Shown: positions 1-12,310 of the stretch, piece after piece | Position numbering within the stretch: position 1 is the first letter of the stretch | How the letters are laid out: every line of letters starts with the position of its first letter | Made by a program: the position numbers and the translations under genes | From: Sympetrum striolatum | Taxonomy: Eukaryota; Arthropoda; Insecta; Odonata; Libellulidae | DNA: 64,000 bases | Assembly: GCA_947579665.1 (NCBI GenBank) | Contig: OX388345.1 | Span: 69,369,454 to 69,433,453, forward strand | Direction of reading: 5' to 3' | The notes under the pieces: generated by a model | Seen by the model: the letters and a program-made list of their open reading frames with translations, nothing else | Told to the model about the DNA's origin: nothing | The model's database searches: none

Positions 1-477
1 CGTCGCACGTATGCTGGCGACATTAAATGAATAGGATACGAACTCATACGTTAAATAATGTGATTTTGCTCCTCATTATTCGATCGATTTTAAAGTATCG
101 GACTGGAACAACGTGTTAAAACATCATCGCAACTTCTGTAATTGTTATCAATACACTAATGATAGTTTGACGATTAACCAGTAGTTTTTGTGTAGAAAAA
201 TAACGATAAAATCATGAATCAACAGTATAAATACTCATTCACAATTATTATCATACCTACCACGGCTGCTGCTATATCCTCAATGTCACTAAGATAATAT
301 TGATATGTTGAAAACATAATAATGCAATGCACAGAATAAACAGTAATAAAAACAAAAATAAATTAAAATTGATAAAGATTAGTTGGAATAGAGATCTATA
401 GTAAATATAATATCATTAATCTTTGAAAACTGGGACACTTTTAGATTGGAAAGTATAGTCAATAAACGTTAATCATC
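1..477. other. AT-rich stretch, nothing recognised
   Basis: AT-rich sequence with no long open frame, tRNA-like box, inverted repeat or microsatellite that I can see. Confidence 0.6.
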
Positions 478-785
478 AAGGCTACTCGCTTCATTAAAAA
501 GTTTAAAAAATTCCTTTGCAGTACTGCGTCGCATTATTTACATCTAAAACCAGTCATGACTGATGTTAGAATATATTATACTCAGCTAATTTAACTTCAT
601 TTCCTTGATTTTAAAATTTATCAGTCTAAATATTTTAGGAATTACGGATTTTTTTCATTCAATAACGAATAAGGCTTATTTGTGATAGTAAAGTTAGCTA
701 TATTCATGTAAAAATTTCTTTGAGATTAGAAGTAAAGATGGTGGTATAAAGCGACTGCTGAATATCAAAAGGAAAATATTCTTTC
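478..785 (+). repeat. Diverged direct repeat, copy 1
   Basis: This segment aligns by eye with 1930-2245 in the same orientation, about 1.45 kb away. Shared landmarks occur in the same order: CTACTCGCTTCATT at the start, ACATCTAAAACCAGT, a GGAAT..GGA..TTTTTT block, TTCATGT..AAA, and GCTGA.TATCA..AGGAAA.TATT at the end. The copies differ by many substitutions and small indels, so the duplication is old. It could be an ancient local tandem duplication or two members of an interspersed family; no terminal structure or coding content decides which. Confidence 0.6.
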
Positions 786-1929
786 GGCACAAGTAACATG
801 TGTTTCCGAGTACACATAATGTGCTCATTTTAGGTAAATTATTTACAGAAACCCTTAAGGAGAGAAATCAACTCCGCCTTCAACTCTGGTCTCACCCCAC
901 ATTTATCATGATTCGAAGGATTCTTCTTGAACCCATTCCTGAATCTTTAACCGAGAGCAAAAAAGAGAAACTCCCCACTCAATACCTGGAATGAAAAATC
1001 CTCAAATCTCGACTCTCAGTCATGATTCATTGGATTCGTCGCAGGATTCAAATGCCTGCGTGATTTTCGTCCTCGCGAGAGGTAGGCTGAAATCTATCGA
1101 ATGGGACGCTAAGTTAAGTGGATATGGAATGGAAAAAGGTCATCAAGTCACGCAGGATGGCGAAGAGGAGAAGCTCGCAAGGATTACGGAAGGAAGGAAT
1201 TAAATTGGGCCAAAATGGCAGCAGAGAGCATCATAAGTCATGGGAGATGACACGTGGAATTAAAATGAAGCTTCTGCTTCCATTTCAATGTCACCTTGAA
1301 ACGTTTTTTCCCTTCACTGCGAGTGTGGTGATGTGGAATGATATTCGGATGAAGAATCCGAGAGAGTTCGATGAGAGAGAGGCTAAAAAAATCGAAAATC
1401 GTCCTAATTAACGATTTGTAGCGATAATGACGGTTGATCCAGCAAGGAAGGTCCTTGCGGAGTCTTTTCAGCATGTGCTGCCCTCTACGATGTGGAGATC
1501 GTTGCTTTTTTGTTTCCGCCAGCGAACGAGAGAAATACTGCCGAAGGCGACGAATCCGTATGGACTGAACTGATTTGTGTGTTAGTTTTTCCCTCCGGCG
1601 AACCAAGCTCGAGGTGACACGCTTCTTTGCGTGAGCCTAACTTCTTAAAAAGCTCGCCTCCATTAGCCAATTCTCACAATTTTTCTGTTTTCACGTTTAC
1701 CCTTTGGGCGTCGAGAAGGAAAAAATGAAATGCGAAATTTTTCTCTTGGTCTCAAGATAATTTTCAAAGGGAGGATCCCCTTCTCGCGGTCAATTTATGA
1801 TTACCTCGCCACTTACTCATATAGATGGTTTTACACATGGCGAACAACTGTTTTTTTAAATCCTTAATCGCCTCAATAGGTAAGATTTGTGACTGGAATA
1901 GAGCAAGGCACAGAAAAGGGCTCATATGT
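786..1929. other. GC-richer patch with short overlapping ORFs, no gene recognised
   Basis: About 830-1670 is richer in GC than its surroundings and carries open frames of 60-122 codons that overlap on both strands. None resembles a known protein. Nothing else is visible. Confidence 0.5.
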
Positions 1930-2245
1930 TAAGAACTACTCGCTTCATTTAAACATTTTCTTTTTCAGCAGCATATGTTATATTCCATGCTTCACATCTA
2001 AAACCAGTTTAAGACACATTTATGTTCAATTCACATTAAGATAAATTTTCTGTGTTTTCTATTAGTAAAAACTCTTATCTCTTCAAATAATTCAGGAATC
2101 ATGGAATTTTTTTTAATTCAGAAGAAGACTAAACAGCGTTACTAAAGTTTGTAATCTTCATGTTAAAAGTTCCATGAGTTTTATTCGAAACGACAATGAT
2201 AAGTAGCAACTCCGCTGATTATCATGAGGAAATATTTCATTTTCC
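1930..2245 (+). repeat. Diverged direct repeat, copy 2
   Basis: Partner of 478-785. It shares the same ordered landmarks with extensive substitution. Similarity appears to fade after about 2245, where the DNA becomes anonymous AT-rich sequence. Confidence 0.6.
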
Positions 2246-4169
2246 TTCCAGACTAGACTAGATTTCATAGACTATCAAAATTAGGGTGCAAGGTGATGCA
2301 ATATGGCAAAATAAATTCAGATTTTATGATAGGTACCTATCTTTTACAAGGGTTCATTTCAATCGTAATAAACTTATAGCTGTGTCATATTCGTAGCTCC
2401 TACTACAAGTAACTTTCTTACTCAAATCAAAGCTATCGACTTCAAAGCTTCGTGAGATTAAAGGTCTAAAATCTTAATCCTCTCCCCTCAATAAAGATCC
2501 TTAATGCATAAAAACGTGCATCACCGGAGCTTTAGGAAAAACTTATTTATGATTTTGTTCAAAGCGAAAAGGAAGAGCGATTTAAAGTTGAAATCCTCCT
2601 TAGTTTTATGGATTCGAATTGAAGGACGGAAATTTTACCAAAGTTTTGAAAGGAACCTATTCTAGTCATTTTAGAAGAGATTGTAAAATAACATTTGAAA
2701 GATGTCGTAAATAAAAATTGTGCGTGAGAACAGGACATTATTAAAATTTGTGGAGCTGAGAACTTGACGATTAAGTAGCACTTATAGAATCGTTAGTGAT
2801 GCAAATTCGAATTAATTATTGAAAATCCTATGTAAAACTTTTGAAAATCCTCTTTCTGAAAATCGATTACTATTCTATTGATGCCTTTATAAAATCCGGA
2901 TAAGAAAGAAATAAATTTTTAAAATATATTACTGCCATCCTAACTGTATGTTTTCGTCTTCACTTAATTTGCTGGTTAAATAGCATAAAATGGCACGTAA
3001 CTGGTAAAATATGAAATAAAAAATCTTTTAACATGAAAAAAAAAACATTCGTTAACATGAAACTATAGCCATACTATTGGAATCACTTCGTACACGTTCT
3101 AACTAATTTACACTTAATCGACTATGCAGAAATTCGATATATTACACTAAAATTCAGCAAGACCAAATAAAATGTAATTGTCAGACTTGGCCAAAAAAAT
3201 CTACTCCTACCCAAAGCAATCGTCAAGCGCTTGTTTTTTCCTCGCGATCCCAAACACAATCGAAAAGTACTCGAGTTCCGAAGAGATTATCCCCAGTAAA
3301 AGTTGAGGAAAAATAAAATATTAATCCCAAACGATGGGCCAATAACAGCGCCCTTCCAAGGCAAAAAATAAACGGGCCGGAACCGTTTGGGAAGAAAAAC
3401 AGCGCAATGAGTCCCGAAGTTCCTCGAGGCAATACGACGCTCACTTCACAGGAGTTGGGAGACTTTAATGGCCGCTCTGCTCCATTTCACCCACCGAATC
3501 CGCTCTTGTCTCTCTCCTTTCGGATTCCAATCAGAATAGGCGGAGAAACCAATACCAGAGCAATCTCCTCCTTTTCGGGAGAGGGCTCTTGAAATATAGA
3601 CATAGCTGAAACGTCCGCAGTTAAACTTTTAGTAGGTGAACGGGGAGGAGTTATGAGTTCCGCGCGGTTTTCCAGCCGATGTAAATTCTCCGATGGCATG
3701 TTGACAATGTGTAACATCCTCCGATCTCGCGAGCTATCGAAAAGTGGGGCAAAAAAGATGTGGAACGAGTCCAGGATGACGTGAGTCCATTAGAAGGAGA
3801 TGGATGACGCATGGCCTTTGCAATTAGTACATTCTAATATCGGCAAGCCACATGCGATACCGAATGCAATAATTGCCTGCTTGAATGGGAGTCAAGGGGG
3901 CACTCCATAGTTTTTATTTCCGATGAGCTGTCTGTTTACTAGTTATACATATTCAAGGTCCAATGCAAGAGTATGGCCTTCCATGACTACTTCATCTATG
4001 TGGCCTCGCATTTATATCAATATTAATATATATTGGTATGAAAACAATATTGAAAGTTGTCATAATTTTAATACTTGTAATAATTAGTGAGATAAAATAT
4101 CAATGTGGGAACCTATCACAAGAAAAGGGATGACCTTCATGTCATATATGTATTGGATATTCTTGAATA
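2246..4169. other. AT-rich DNA with a moderately GC patch, nothing recognised
   Basis: Mostly AT-rich. At 3220-3800 the base composition is more balanced, with open frames of 61-76 codons on both strands that I do not recognise. No repeats or RNA-like structures were seen. Confidence 0.5.
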
Positions 4170-4275
4170 TTTTATCACTCGGCTAGTGGAAGGTCAGGGT
4201 TAGATTCCCGGTCTCAATGGACTTTTTTCGTACTATATTCTTTCCACGTTTTATTGTGCTAACTTTCCTTATATA
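4170..4275 (+). mobile_element. tRNA-derived SINE fragment (family A)
   Basis: GGTCAGGGTTAGATTCCCGG at 4192-4211 is a B-box/T-arm-like sequence, followed by a short T-rich tract and TTATTGTGCTAA. The same order (B box, T-rich tract, TTATTGTGCTAA) is seen in the better preserved copy at 34061-34353. The 5' part of the tRNA-like head is not recognisable. Read as an old, truncated family A SINE. Confidence 0.45.
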
Positions 4276-5249
4276 TCTTCTTCTATTTTAGCATAATCCG
4301 TATATTCTTGTAATACATTTCAATCTTGTACATAGGCTTATAGATAGATCACCGTGCATAATTATGAAGCGTATAATCACACCTTACACAAGAAACTTAT
4401 GTTACGGTAGTTATAAGCAATGAAAGTTGTGACCAAACTTTTATACACCTCATAGCTGTGAAAACTAACCAAGTGACATAAAAAGTTCTTTGACGTAGCA
4501 GAAGATTGTATGTTGTGCAGGATTTTCTGCTCACCTACTTTAACGCCGCAGAATAATGTTTTAAAGATTCGCCCTCATTGAGCTACGTAATCTTGAATTG
4601 GAAACGTCAAAACGAAGATAAAACTTTAAAATTATAGAAATTAAATAGTAATAATATTATTCAAATAGACGTTCATCCAATGGCAAGCTTGCTTCGATTG
4701 AAATAAATCGTATAGTCAATTGAAATTGTATTTTTGGAATTAAGAAAGCCCAAATATAGGTTTCCATCATAAATAAAAGTCAAGCATTTCTCTAAGAGAC
4801 CCTTGAACCAATTTAGAACGTAAAAGTGGTGACAGCAGACGAAGAATTAGATCTCATCTAATCGAATAAATCACTCATCGCATCAGAGGGGTGATCGCAG
4901 ATGTAAGAAGCAGAACGTAATGGGTTGTAGATGGGCCGAAGGAAAGAAAGCATTTCGCTGGGGGCGAAGTGTCGTGGGGGGGAAAGAGGGAGTGGCTGAG
5001 AGACGTCGCTAGATATTCGAATTGCGCCCACAGGTTGAGAAGAGTGGCTCAACTGAAGTGGCCCATGCCTTGGGATAAATTCATCCTCGGGATAAATTCA
5101 ACCTCTTCCACAAAACCCACGCCACAGGCAGGGTTCACACCCTTCTTTCTCTGCCTCTCGCACATGCTCCTCCTTCCCGGACGCTGCATTCCATCCTTCC
5201 CCTTCTTTCTCTCACTCTTTCAATTCCATCCCTTTTTTCTAGGTTCCAT
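4276..5249. other. Anonymous sequence, nothing recognised
   Basis: AT-rich to about 4800, then a more GC-balanced, pyrimidine-rich stretch to 5249 with a 111-codon frame of low complexity. No feature can be supported. Confidence 0.5.
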
Positions 5250-5497
5250 GACAACTGAGCGAGCGACGATTGAGTACGTCACAACTGAGCGCTACGACAA
5301 CTGAGCTCGTCTCGTATGCAGATGGTATTAATTGAACGATTATTCACAAAGTAATATTAATTTTTTAACCAACCCAACCAAATGACGCTTGTAAGGAGAT
5401 GAGATCGCAGCTCCAAACATTTATTCATAAGAATGCGTAATAAACAAGCACACACACACACACATACACACATACACACATCGCGCGCTCAGTTGTC
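5250..5497. mobile_element. Short DNA-transposon-like element with 19-bp TIRs
   Basis: The left end at 5250-5268 (GACAACTGAGCGAGCGACG) is the inverted counterpart of 5479-5497, matching at 17 of 19 positions. The core ACAACTGAGC recurs in direct orientation just inside the left end, at 5281-5290 and 5297-5306, so the left terminus carries three copies and the right terminus one. The interior is AT-rich with no coding potential, ending in a CA microsatellite. Small size, terminal inverted repeats and subterminal repetition fit a non-autonomous DNA transposon (MITE-like). I find no convincing target-site duplication in the immediate flanks, so the boundaries are provisional. Confidence 0.5.
5449..5480. 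repeat. (CA)n microsatellite, interrupted
   Basis: CA dinucleotide run interrupted by TACACA units, lying against the right terminal repeat of the 5250-5497 element. Confidence 0.9.
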
Positions 5498-8400
5498 GGG
5501 TCACCTTTTTCCATACTTCTCCGCTCCGCACTCCATCGCTCTATCCTAGATTGTGTCACGGTTTGAGTCGCCGTTTATTTCCTTTTGTGGATCGCAGCGG
5601 GCGCCGGTACGCGTCTCTGTTCCACTTTCAGTCGAGCACGTTCGTACCTCTCAACAGATTCGTTCCTTTGCTTGCTCTGGAATCGTTCCCATTTTATTCC
5701 TCTTTGTTAGCCAAGGACGGCGGCGGCAATAGGAGTACAAGTATTTCTCCGCGATCTAGGAACTCATTTCACGCGAGTGAAATTTTCAATGGGAATACAA
5801 ACGAGCGATGAAAAAGGAATTAATTCTCCGCTATTAAATTCAGGACTTAACAATGCTTGCATAATATATATAAAAGGTAAAGGCTTGATTATCACGCTAA
5901 TCCCTCTTATTTTTCGTATGCATTCAAAAGAAAGTTTTCTATAGTAACATAGAAAATACATACAAAGGAAAAGGTAGATAAGTGTTGATAAATGTATTCG
6001 AAATAAATGCTTTATATCACTTTGAAGCACTTATATTATACTAAACCGAAGTAAGATTATTAGATTAAATATCTTTCACGAAGAGAACAATATGGATAGT
6101 CAATATTTCGCAAAATTGATCATTTATTGCAAAAAGTGCAAGTTAGCTGCTATCAGAAATTTCTTCATCAATTTGAGTAATAACATAGATTTTTATTAGT
6201 ATTCTCATCTTGGTAATCTTCTTCTCTGGTTAATGGTTAGCCAGTAGAATTGTTGGGGGATGTTCATCGATAGTGAAAGAAATAGCGTACCCCTCCCTGA
6301 TTCGATCTTCACGAAGTATGATTAATTTACGATCTTGAGATGGTCCAACTTAGAGCGGCAGAGTTCGTCGAAGAAGATTTTAGCTTTGACAGCAGTGTTT
6401 CGGCTATGATAGAATCCCTCGGATGGAACTCTTAATGACAGAAGATTTGAGCATCGACGGAATATTTTTGATAAATTTATCGTTACCGATTTCGGGGAGG
6501 AGATAGCTGATGTTATTATCCCAGTTTATAAACTTTTGTGATCTTTGGGAGAAAACAAAAAACGATTCAGGAAAGTAGTTTCCAGGACAGATTTTGGTCG
6601 TTTTTCCCGCGAAGTATTAGAGAAGCTAATAGCTCTCCAGGTTAGATAGGGATGTCGATATTTTACACCACCTGCCACGCGCTACTGGCGGATCGCAGGG
6701 TTTAAATGTAAATACATGATATTTTGATTTTTCTTCGACGTTTACATCATCATTGGCACATTTACTGAGGTAAATTTTTGATTTCGCATTCCGTCTATCT
6801 TTTTTCTGAATTTTATTTAAAAAGCAGCCAGCTTCTCTTTCTGTTCTATCGAATCAGTTCATCTCCAGGTTAGAATTGCCAATTCGATGATTAAGCGGTA
6901 CAATGCACATAGACACATAAATTTCATCACTTTTTCTGCCTCAATCCATAATTCCCATCGCAGTAGCTGCGGTGAGGTCGTCGCCAGCTCGCTTCTCTCG
7001 GTCACCGAACGCGCCATTCCAAAAGCATCCGAATCCGCGAAAAAAAATCCGTCGGATCCGGTAAATAAGAATCATCCTTCCTCTTTTGTGCCCCTCCGTT
7101 TTCCTTTCACAACTCTCCCAATATCGCCTAATCCTTTTGAAAAAGTCCGGGTTATCTTTATCTACCGCCGTCTCCCCTCATCCGGCGCTCCTTCCTTTCT
7201 GCTACAATCCTCCGATTGATTTTGCTCCATTGTGTGTGCGGGGGAGGGGAGTCGAACAGTTTCGGAATGGTAGGCCACGTACGTGAGAAGACAGAGGGAG
7301 AAAATGGATGGTGGTTGCCCGTTCCCTCGTGCCTGACCAAACGGAGCTAAAACTGCGGTAGCGGTAATTCGGGTCATTGAGTGTTGTCTCATCGATTTAT
7401 AAGTCCATACCTCCTTTCCCGGTGTGAAAGAGGGAGCCTTCATTCGTTCCCGACGTTCGTCGTTTGCTCTCATAATTAGGGTCGACGCGGTGTGGCGATG
7501 TTATGGTTTTGCCGTGTTTTTTCTTCCCGGGGCTTCCTTCCTCTTTTCAGATCGACAGTACACGCTTGCGCGGGCGTTTGACATGCTCGCTGACTGGGGG
7601 GGGGATCCGAAACATAATTTTCGACGGTGGAAACAAAAGAGAGCTGTAACGAGGCCTGTTGTCCGGAAGCTCTGTTATCAGCTTTCGCTTCCGTCGGTTG
7701 TTTGGTCTCGCAGTTTGACCTGGAGGGATTTTTGGGTGTAGGTTACCAATGGTCCGTTTTCTGCCTCCGGTTGAGTCGGGGGAATTTTTATGCTGGACGT
7801 CTCCGGATATTTTTGCGATGTTCTATGGATTATTATAAATATGTTCAAGATTTACTTCGAGGAGATAAACGATGGGGGAGAGAGTCAGAATTTAATTATT
7901 TCTGCAGTATATTGTGATTCAACAATTACATACATGCATGAGCATCTTCCTTTGGATTGTGCTTTAATATTCCCTATTTATAACCCTCTCGTTTTTGTTA
8001 TCTAATCCCACTCTGTATACCTGTTTCCCCTCTGTTCTCCTCTTGGTATTTGGCCCAACTATTTTCTCTGTAGTTGCTCACTTACTTCAGTTAAGACCCT
8101 CTCCTGCCTAATCATCGCCAGCACCTTCGTATTAAGGTAGCGGAATTTATCAATTAATATATTTCTCAACATTCATCTTGATTCAAAATTGAGCGAATCC
8201 TTAACTCCAGAAAAATAATATAATAAATGATTTGTTCTCAAATTTAATTGATGAAGCTTTGAAGCCATGATGAATTGTTATGTAAATATCCTTGATTGCA
8301 GCAATCTTCAACCCCATTGCACTATTATAACACAAAAATCTCATTCGCCAGCGATCAATCGGAATAACTTGGTACTAAAACGTTCAATCAAATAAAATTA

Positions 8401-9512
8401 GCGTAATAATAATATAATATGATGAAATAAGATGTGCGAGTACATTTTTCAATCTGCGTTATTAAAGGCCCGCACATTTTCAATAATCCTTCCGCAACGT
8501 ATTTCCAGTACTCGAAGTTTCTTTTGATGGGAATCCATAAATGCTTTTTGGTTTCAGGCACAAGGGTATCCTGCATTTTCCCGAGAGAAATTTGTTTCCG
8601 ATTTAAGAAATATCGATGTTTCGGAAATAACTAATCGAAGAAAAGAGTTTTTGAACGGAAAATATGCATCTTGATAGGAACAATCTCGAAATAGCTTTCT
8701 AAATGTCAATCGCAGCTCTGGGGGGATTGCAAGTCACGCTTGGCAGCACAGAGCACTTTGCGGAGGAATTTTTTGACTCTTCTTCATAACAATAACCATA
8801 GAAAAGCGGAAGAATTTATGGTCGCGTTATTCAAAGCTATACTGCTCATTGTAATCAGTGCCAAATTTCCAATATGAATTCACAAAGGAATAACTATTAC
8901 TTTACTAGACTACCCTGTATCAAAAACATTTACGTGACTTTATTATTAGAACTGACTTACTTAGATCTGCCCGGATGTTGTACTTATAATTGAGTTAGTT
9001 ATCAGATTTAACTACCTACCACGCATTTTCAAAATTTCAACCCTTTTAAAAACTATGTATAGCTAAGAAATGGTAAATTAAATGTTTTAATAATGCTAAA
9101 TTCGACTAAATTACTGCCTTCGCGGATTATTCCTACTATCGTCATTGAATTCTCATTTCTTGATAAGAATTGAAACCATCTTCACTGTTTCTCCGAGAGT
9201 AATTCCGCCTTTGACAAATAAGAGCTTAATTTACTGAAAATGATTTTAGTAGCTATGATTAGATTCCTTTGGAAGCCATTTATGAGACTGAACTATCTAG
9301 TAGTAATATAAAATTTCTCTAAACTACAAAATCTATTATTATTATTAATTATCTTTGTCTCAGCAATTTTCAACTACGAACATTTGTGGTTATTCGAATA
9401 AAGGCTTAATAAACCTACTGTCTTTCACTGAGATGAAGTCATTAAAAACAAGTCATACTTGTGTGATACACGAGAGAGGTATCACCTATTTTGACTACAT
9501 GATTTTATTTAT
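5498..9512. other. No gene recognised; GC-richer island about 6.9-7.8 kb
   Basis: 5498-5815 and 6890-7760 are GC-richer with several overlapping short frames (up to 110 codons) on both strands. 8000-9512 is AT-rich. I see no protein family, splice-supported exon chain, tRNA or clear repeat. Confidence 0.5.
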
Positions 9513-9590
9513 TTAATTTATAACTCTGCAAGTTGGCGTGATTACCAGGTGGCGACGATTGTTACCGTTAACGGCTGTAATTTTTATGAC
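9513..9590 (-). repeat. Repeat module C (retroposon 3' end)
   Basis: On the plus strand a TTTATTTATTTA tract is followed by CTGCAAGTTGGCGTG and ACCAGGTGGCGACG. The same order appears at 37155-37215 and, more weakly, at 10981-11045. Read on the minus strand, this is a body ending in a TAAA-type tail, as in many LINE and SINE 3' ends. Only this short module is conserved here. Confidence 0.4.
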
Positions 9591-10905
9591 GTACTTGTTT
9601 CATTTACTCCAAAAGAAGTAAAATGCTCGCTCTACAACTGTTTATAGAGTGAATATTTGGTCTCTCTTCAAAGTTCAACTGACTGCGTGCTGACAACAAA
9701 AGCTTCCACTTACACTTTTTGAACTACACAAATCTAAGTTAGCATTTCAAATTTAAGTCCGATAATATATTCAAGTTCAAACATATGAATAACTTGTCGG
9801 TAAAGGCAGCAACCTCCTAGTTCCTCAATCCATCAACCATTACTAACCTAAAATTCTGGAGAAGGCTTGAGGTTTACTAACCAAGATAAGCGAAGGAGTT
9901 ATGTATTACTTATTGAGTAGAAATTGTAGTAATAATAGTAGAAATACCTATTATTACTTATTAAATAGAAATTGAGGGAATTCGGACAAAAATGGCAAAA
10001 CAATCGTGTAATTTTGTGTGCATAAACATAACCATAAAGGTAATTCTTGAACACACCTCTCTTACGAATATATGGAAAAGATAGCCTTTGTTTTTCTTAA
10101 TACGATTCCAGTTGTGTTTTGAAACAGTTGAAAGATTATTAGCATACAATTACAATAAACTTTCATCTTCGAAAATTATAAAATTCGAATAAATTCGCCT
10201 AAAAGGGTTAGACAAAAGCTCAGAAAACAATATCCCAGAGTCTCCCTTTAATTTGTTTATAATTCCCCAACGTAGCGGTATCTAAGGACAAGGGAATGCT
10301 TCGGATGCACAATAAACAATATTCGACGCTTCAACCTCCCGATAACCGTTCCTCTCTCCCCCGTAATGAAGGACGAAAAACAAACACGCGTATCCAAAGG
10401 AATCCCCATTTGCGAGAAAGCGAACGAAAACGACTCGGAACAATGACATTAAAAATTTTAAAGGCCGTGACCGAAAGAGGCTTGCTCTGACGTCATCATT
10501 ATCCTCCCTGAGGCGAAGCTAATGACCTCTTGCTCCCTCGACGTACGTAAGCCTCGGAACCTCTCCTTTTCTTCCCGAACGTCTCTCTTTTCTAATTTTC
10601 TATTCACCGAAGTCATGCCCCGCCGCGCTTTATTTCCTCCGTACTTGATCGATCTCTCGGATTGCCACGTCTCCGCTGTAAATTGAGGCATATTATTTCG
10701 ATTGTCTTTTGTCCTTCCCATCCCCTCTCCTCTATCTCAGGTCGCATTAATTATTTTCGCCGTTCTCCATCCTTTCTCTCTTGTTTTCTTTCTGTGCTGT
10801 CTGTTGTTTCCTCGTATTTGTTTCTCTTCCCATCACGAAACCTCCTTTCCCCGTTCACTACTGAATTTCGTTTTCCTCACCTCACTGTTTTATACATGTG
10901 TAAAT
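9591..10905. other. Anonymous; pyrimidine-rich tract about 10.54-10.87 kb
   Basis: AT-rich up to about 10.25 kb, then more balanced sequence with a pyrimidine-rich tract from roughly 10540 to 10870. The frames there (72-90 codons) are low-complexity. No gene is supported. Confidence 0.5.
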
Positions 10906-10977
10906 GGCCCATTAGTCTAGGGATAAGATTTTAGTTTCGGGTACAAAAGGTCCTAGCTTCAAATCCCGGATGGGCCC
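10906..10977 (+). tRNA. tRNA-Pro(CGG)-like sequence, probable pseudogene or SINE head
   Basis: A 72-nt stretch resembles eukaryotic tRNA-Pro: the D arm GTCTAGGGATAAGAT, the anticodon loop TTCGGGT (anticodon CGG at 10938-10940), and the 3' sequence TTCAAATCCCGG. The acceptor stem GGCCCAT pairs perfectly with ATGGGCC, followed by a C discriminator. Against function: the T-stem 5' strand reads CTAGC opposite CCCGG and cannot pair well, and the anticodon stem holds an A-A mismatch. The usual tRNA-Pro acceptor is GGCTCGT/ACGAGCC; this acceptor instead matches that of the tRNA-Ile-like sequence at 37375-37437. Best read as a decayed tRNA gene or a tRNA-derived retroposon head. Confidence 0.6.
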
Positions 10978-11060
10978 ATCATTTATTTCTTTGTATTACG
11001 TCGCAATTTGGTCGTTGGACCAGGTGGCAACGGTCAAATGGAGCATAATTTCCCGGTATT
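10978..11060 (-). repeat. Repeat module C, second copy
   Basis: ATTTATTTCTTT followed by GTCGCAATTTGGTCG and GGACCAGGTGGCAACGG parallels the modules at 9513-9590 and 37155-37215. It abuts the tRNA-Pro-like sequence directly, but in the opposite inferred orientation. Confidence 0.35.
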
Positions 11061-11202
11061 TACACTAAAGACGGGAGGAAAACCCCTCAAAAACATCCCA
11101 TAGACAATCATTTTTCAATAGCACTCATTACTTCAATAGTACCTCCATTTCAGATGAACTTACCTTCATAAATTTAATTTAAATTATATTATGAGGGTAA
11201 TC

Positions 11203-11345
11203 AAATCGAGGGGATTATAAAAGGAAAACACACAGGGAAAGATTAAGGCAAAAGATGGTAGATGACATAAAGTGTGGGTAACTTACCAAGAAACGAAAGA
11301 AATTGCATAGAATAAGGAATATTAATGCACATAAATCTTCCGGAA
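11203..11345 (+). mobile_element. RTE-like LINE 3' tail fragment
   Basis: Translated in shifting frames this gives IEGIIKGK, then (L)RQKMVDDIKCG. These are remnants of the basic C-terminal segment (VIEGR..GKRGRGRPR..MLDDIK) that follows the reverse transcriptase in RTE-like LINEs. It ends with a module GAATAAGGAATATTAA that also ends the fragments at 33171-33675 and 33903-34060. Frameshifts and stops show it is dead. Confidence 0.45.
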
Positions 11346-12310
11346 AGGTAAACACTCATGTAGGTAACCTCTTCAACTCCAGTATCCCAGACCTTCCCAG
11401 ATCGTAATCACAATGAGTTAACAATAAGAATATTGAATCGTTGCAGCTCTCTATCCTGTCCTCTTTCCAGCCAATCTCTTAATTCCCTAATAATTCCTTG
11501 ACCTCCAAGCAAACGGTTACCTACTTCTCACGATCTAACCGAGGTTTTCATCTGCAATTAATCCCTTTCAAAATTCCTTCCAAAGCTGTCAGAATCTTGC
11601 GGATGCGTTCGTAGCATGTGTACGATTACTTTTCCTCTTCTTTTATCCATGTTTACATGGGCTTCTTTCTTCATTTGTTCTTCCAAGGGCTGTTTCGTCA
11701 GATACTCCATTGGTGCATTTTCAACTTTTTTTATGTAGCGCCATATCACCATTGCTTTCACTCTTCTGTGCTGTATATACTTCCTCAATAGTTACATTTC
11801 CTTCTTATCTCTATCTTCTCCACTTCGAATGTCTTTGAAATCTTTTCTCTTTAATGATAATGATGTAAGGGGAATAGATCCTCGTAAGCAAAAGGGTACC
11901 AAGAATTTTCAGAATCAATTCATACCTCGATAGCTTTCATAGTCAGTAGCAGAAGCGAGCTGGATATAATTTATACAATACTACACCATCGAATTTAAGC
12001 TATATCAAATATCACAGCCATTAACATAAATATATTTCTCTTTACTGATCCAAAAGACAACAGATTTTTATATATGTGTAATTTGTAATTATTAATATTT
12101 GCGTAGGTTCGTGATATCCTGCAAAACATTAGTTAGCCAACTCAGAAAAAAAGAAGAATCTAAGGTAAGTTGAAAATTTCTTCTGTGGTGTTACCCGTAT
12201 TCCGATATATTCACTTGCATTCATCCAAAATTCCAAGTTAGAGAATGTAAATATTTTAACATACTCAAAGTCATAAGAACGAGATAAATATCTGTATGGG
12301 ATCCTAGATT
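11346..12310. other. Anonymous sequence, nothing recognised
   Basis: Mixed AT-rich sequence with one 76-codon minus-strand frame of no recognised family. Confidence 0.5.
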
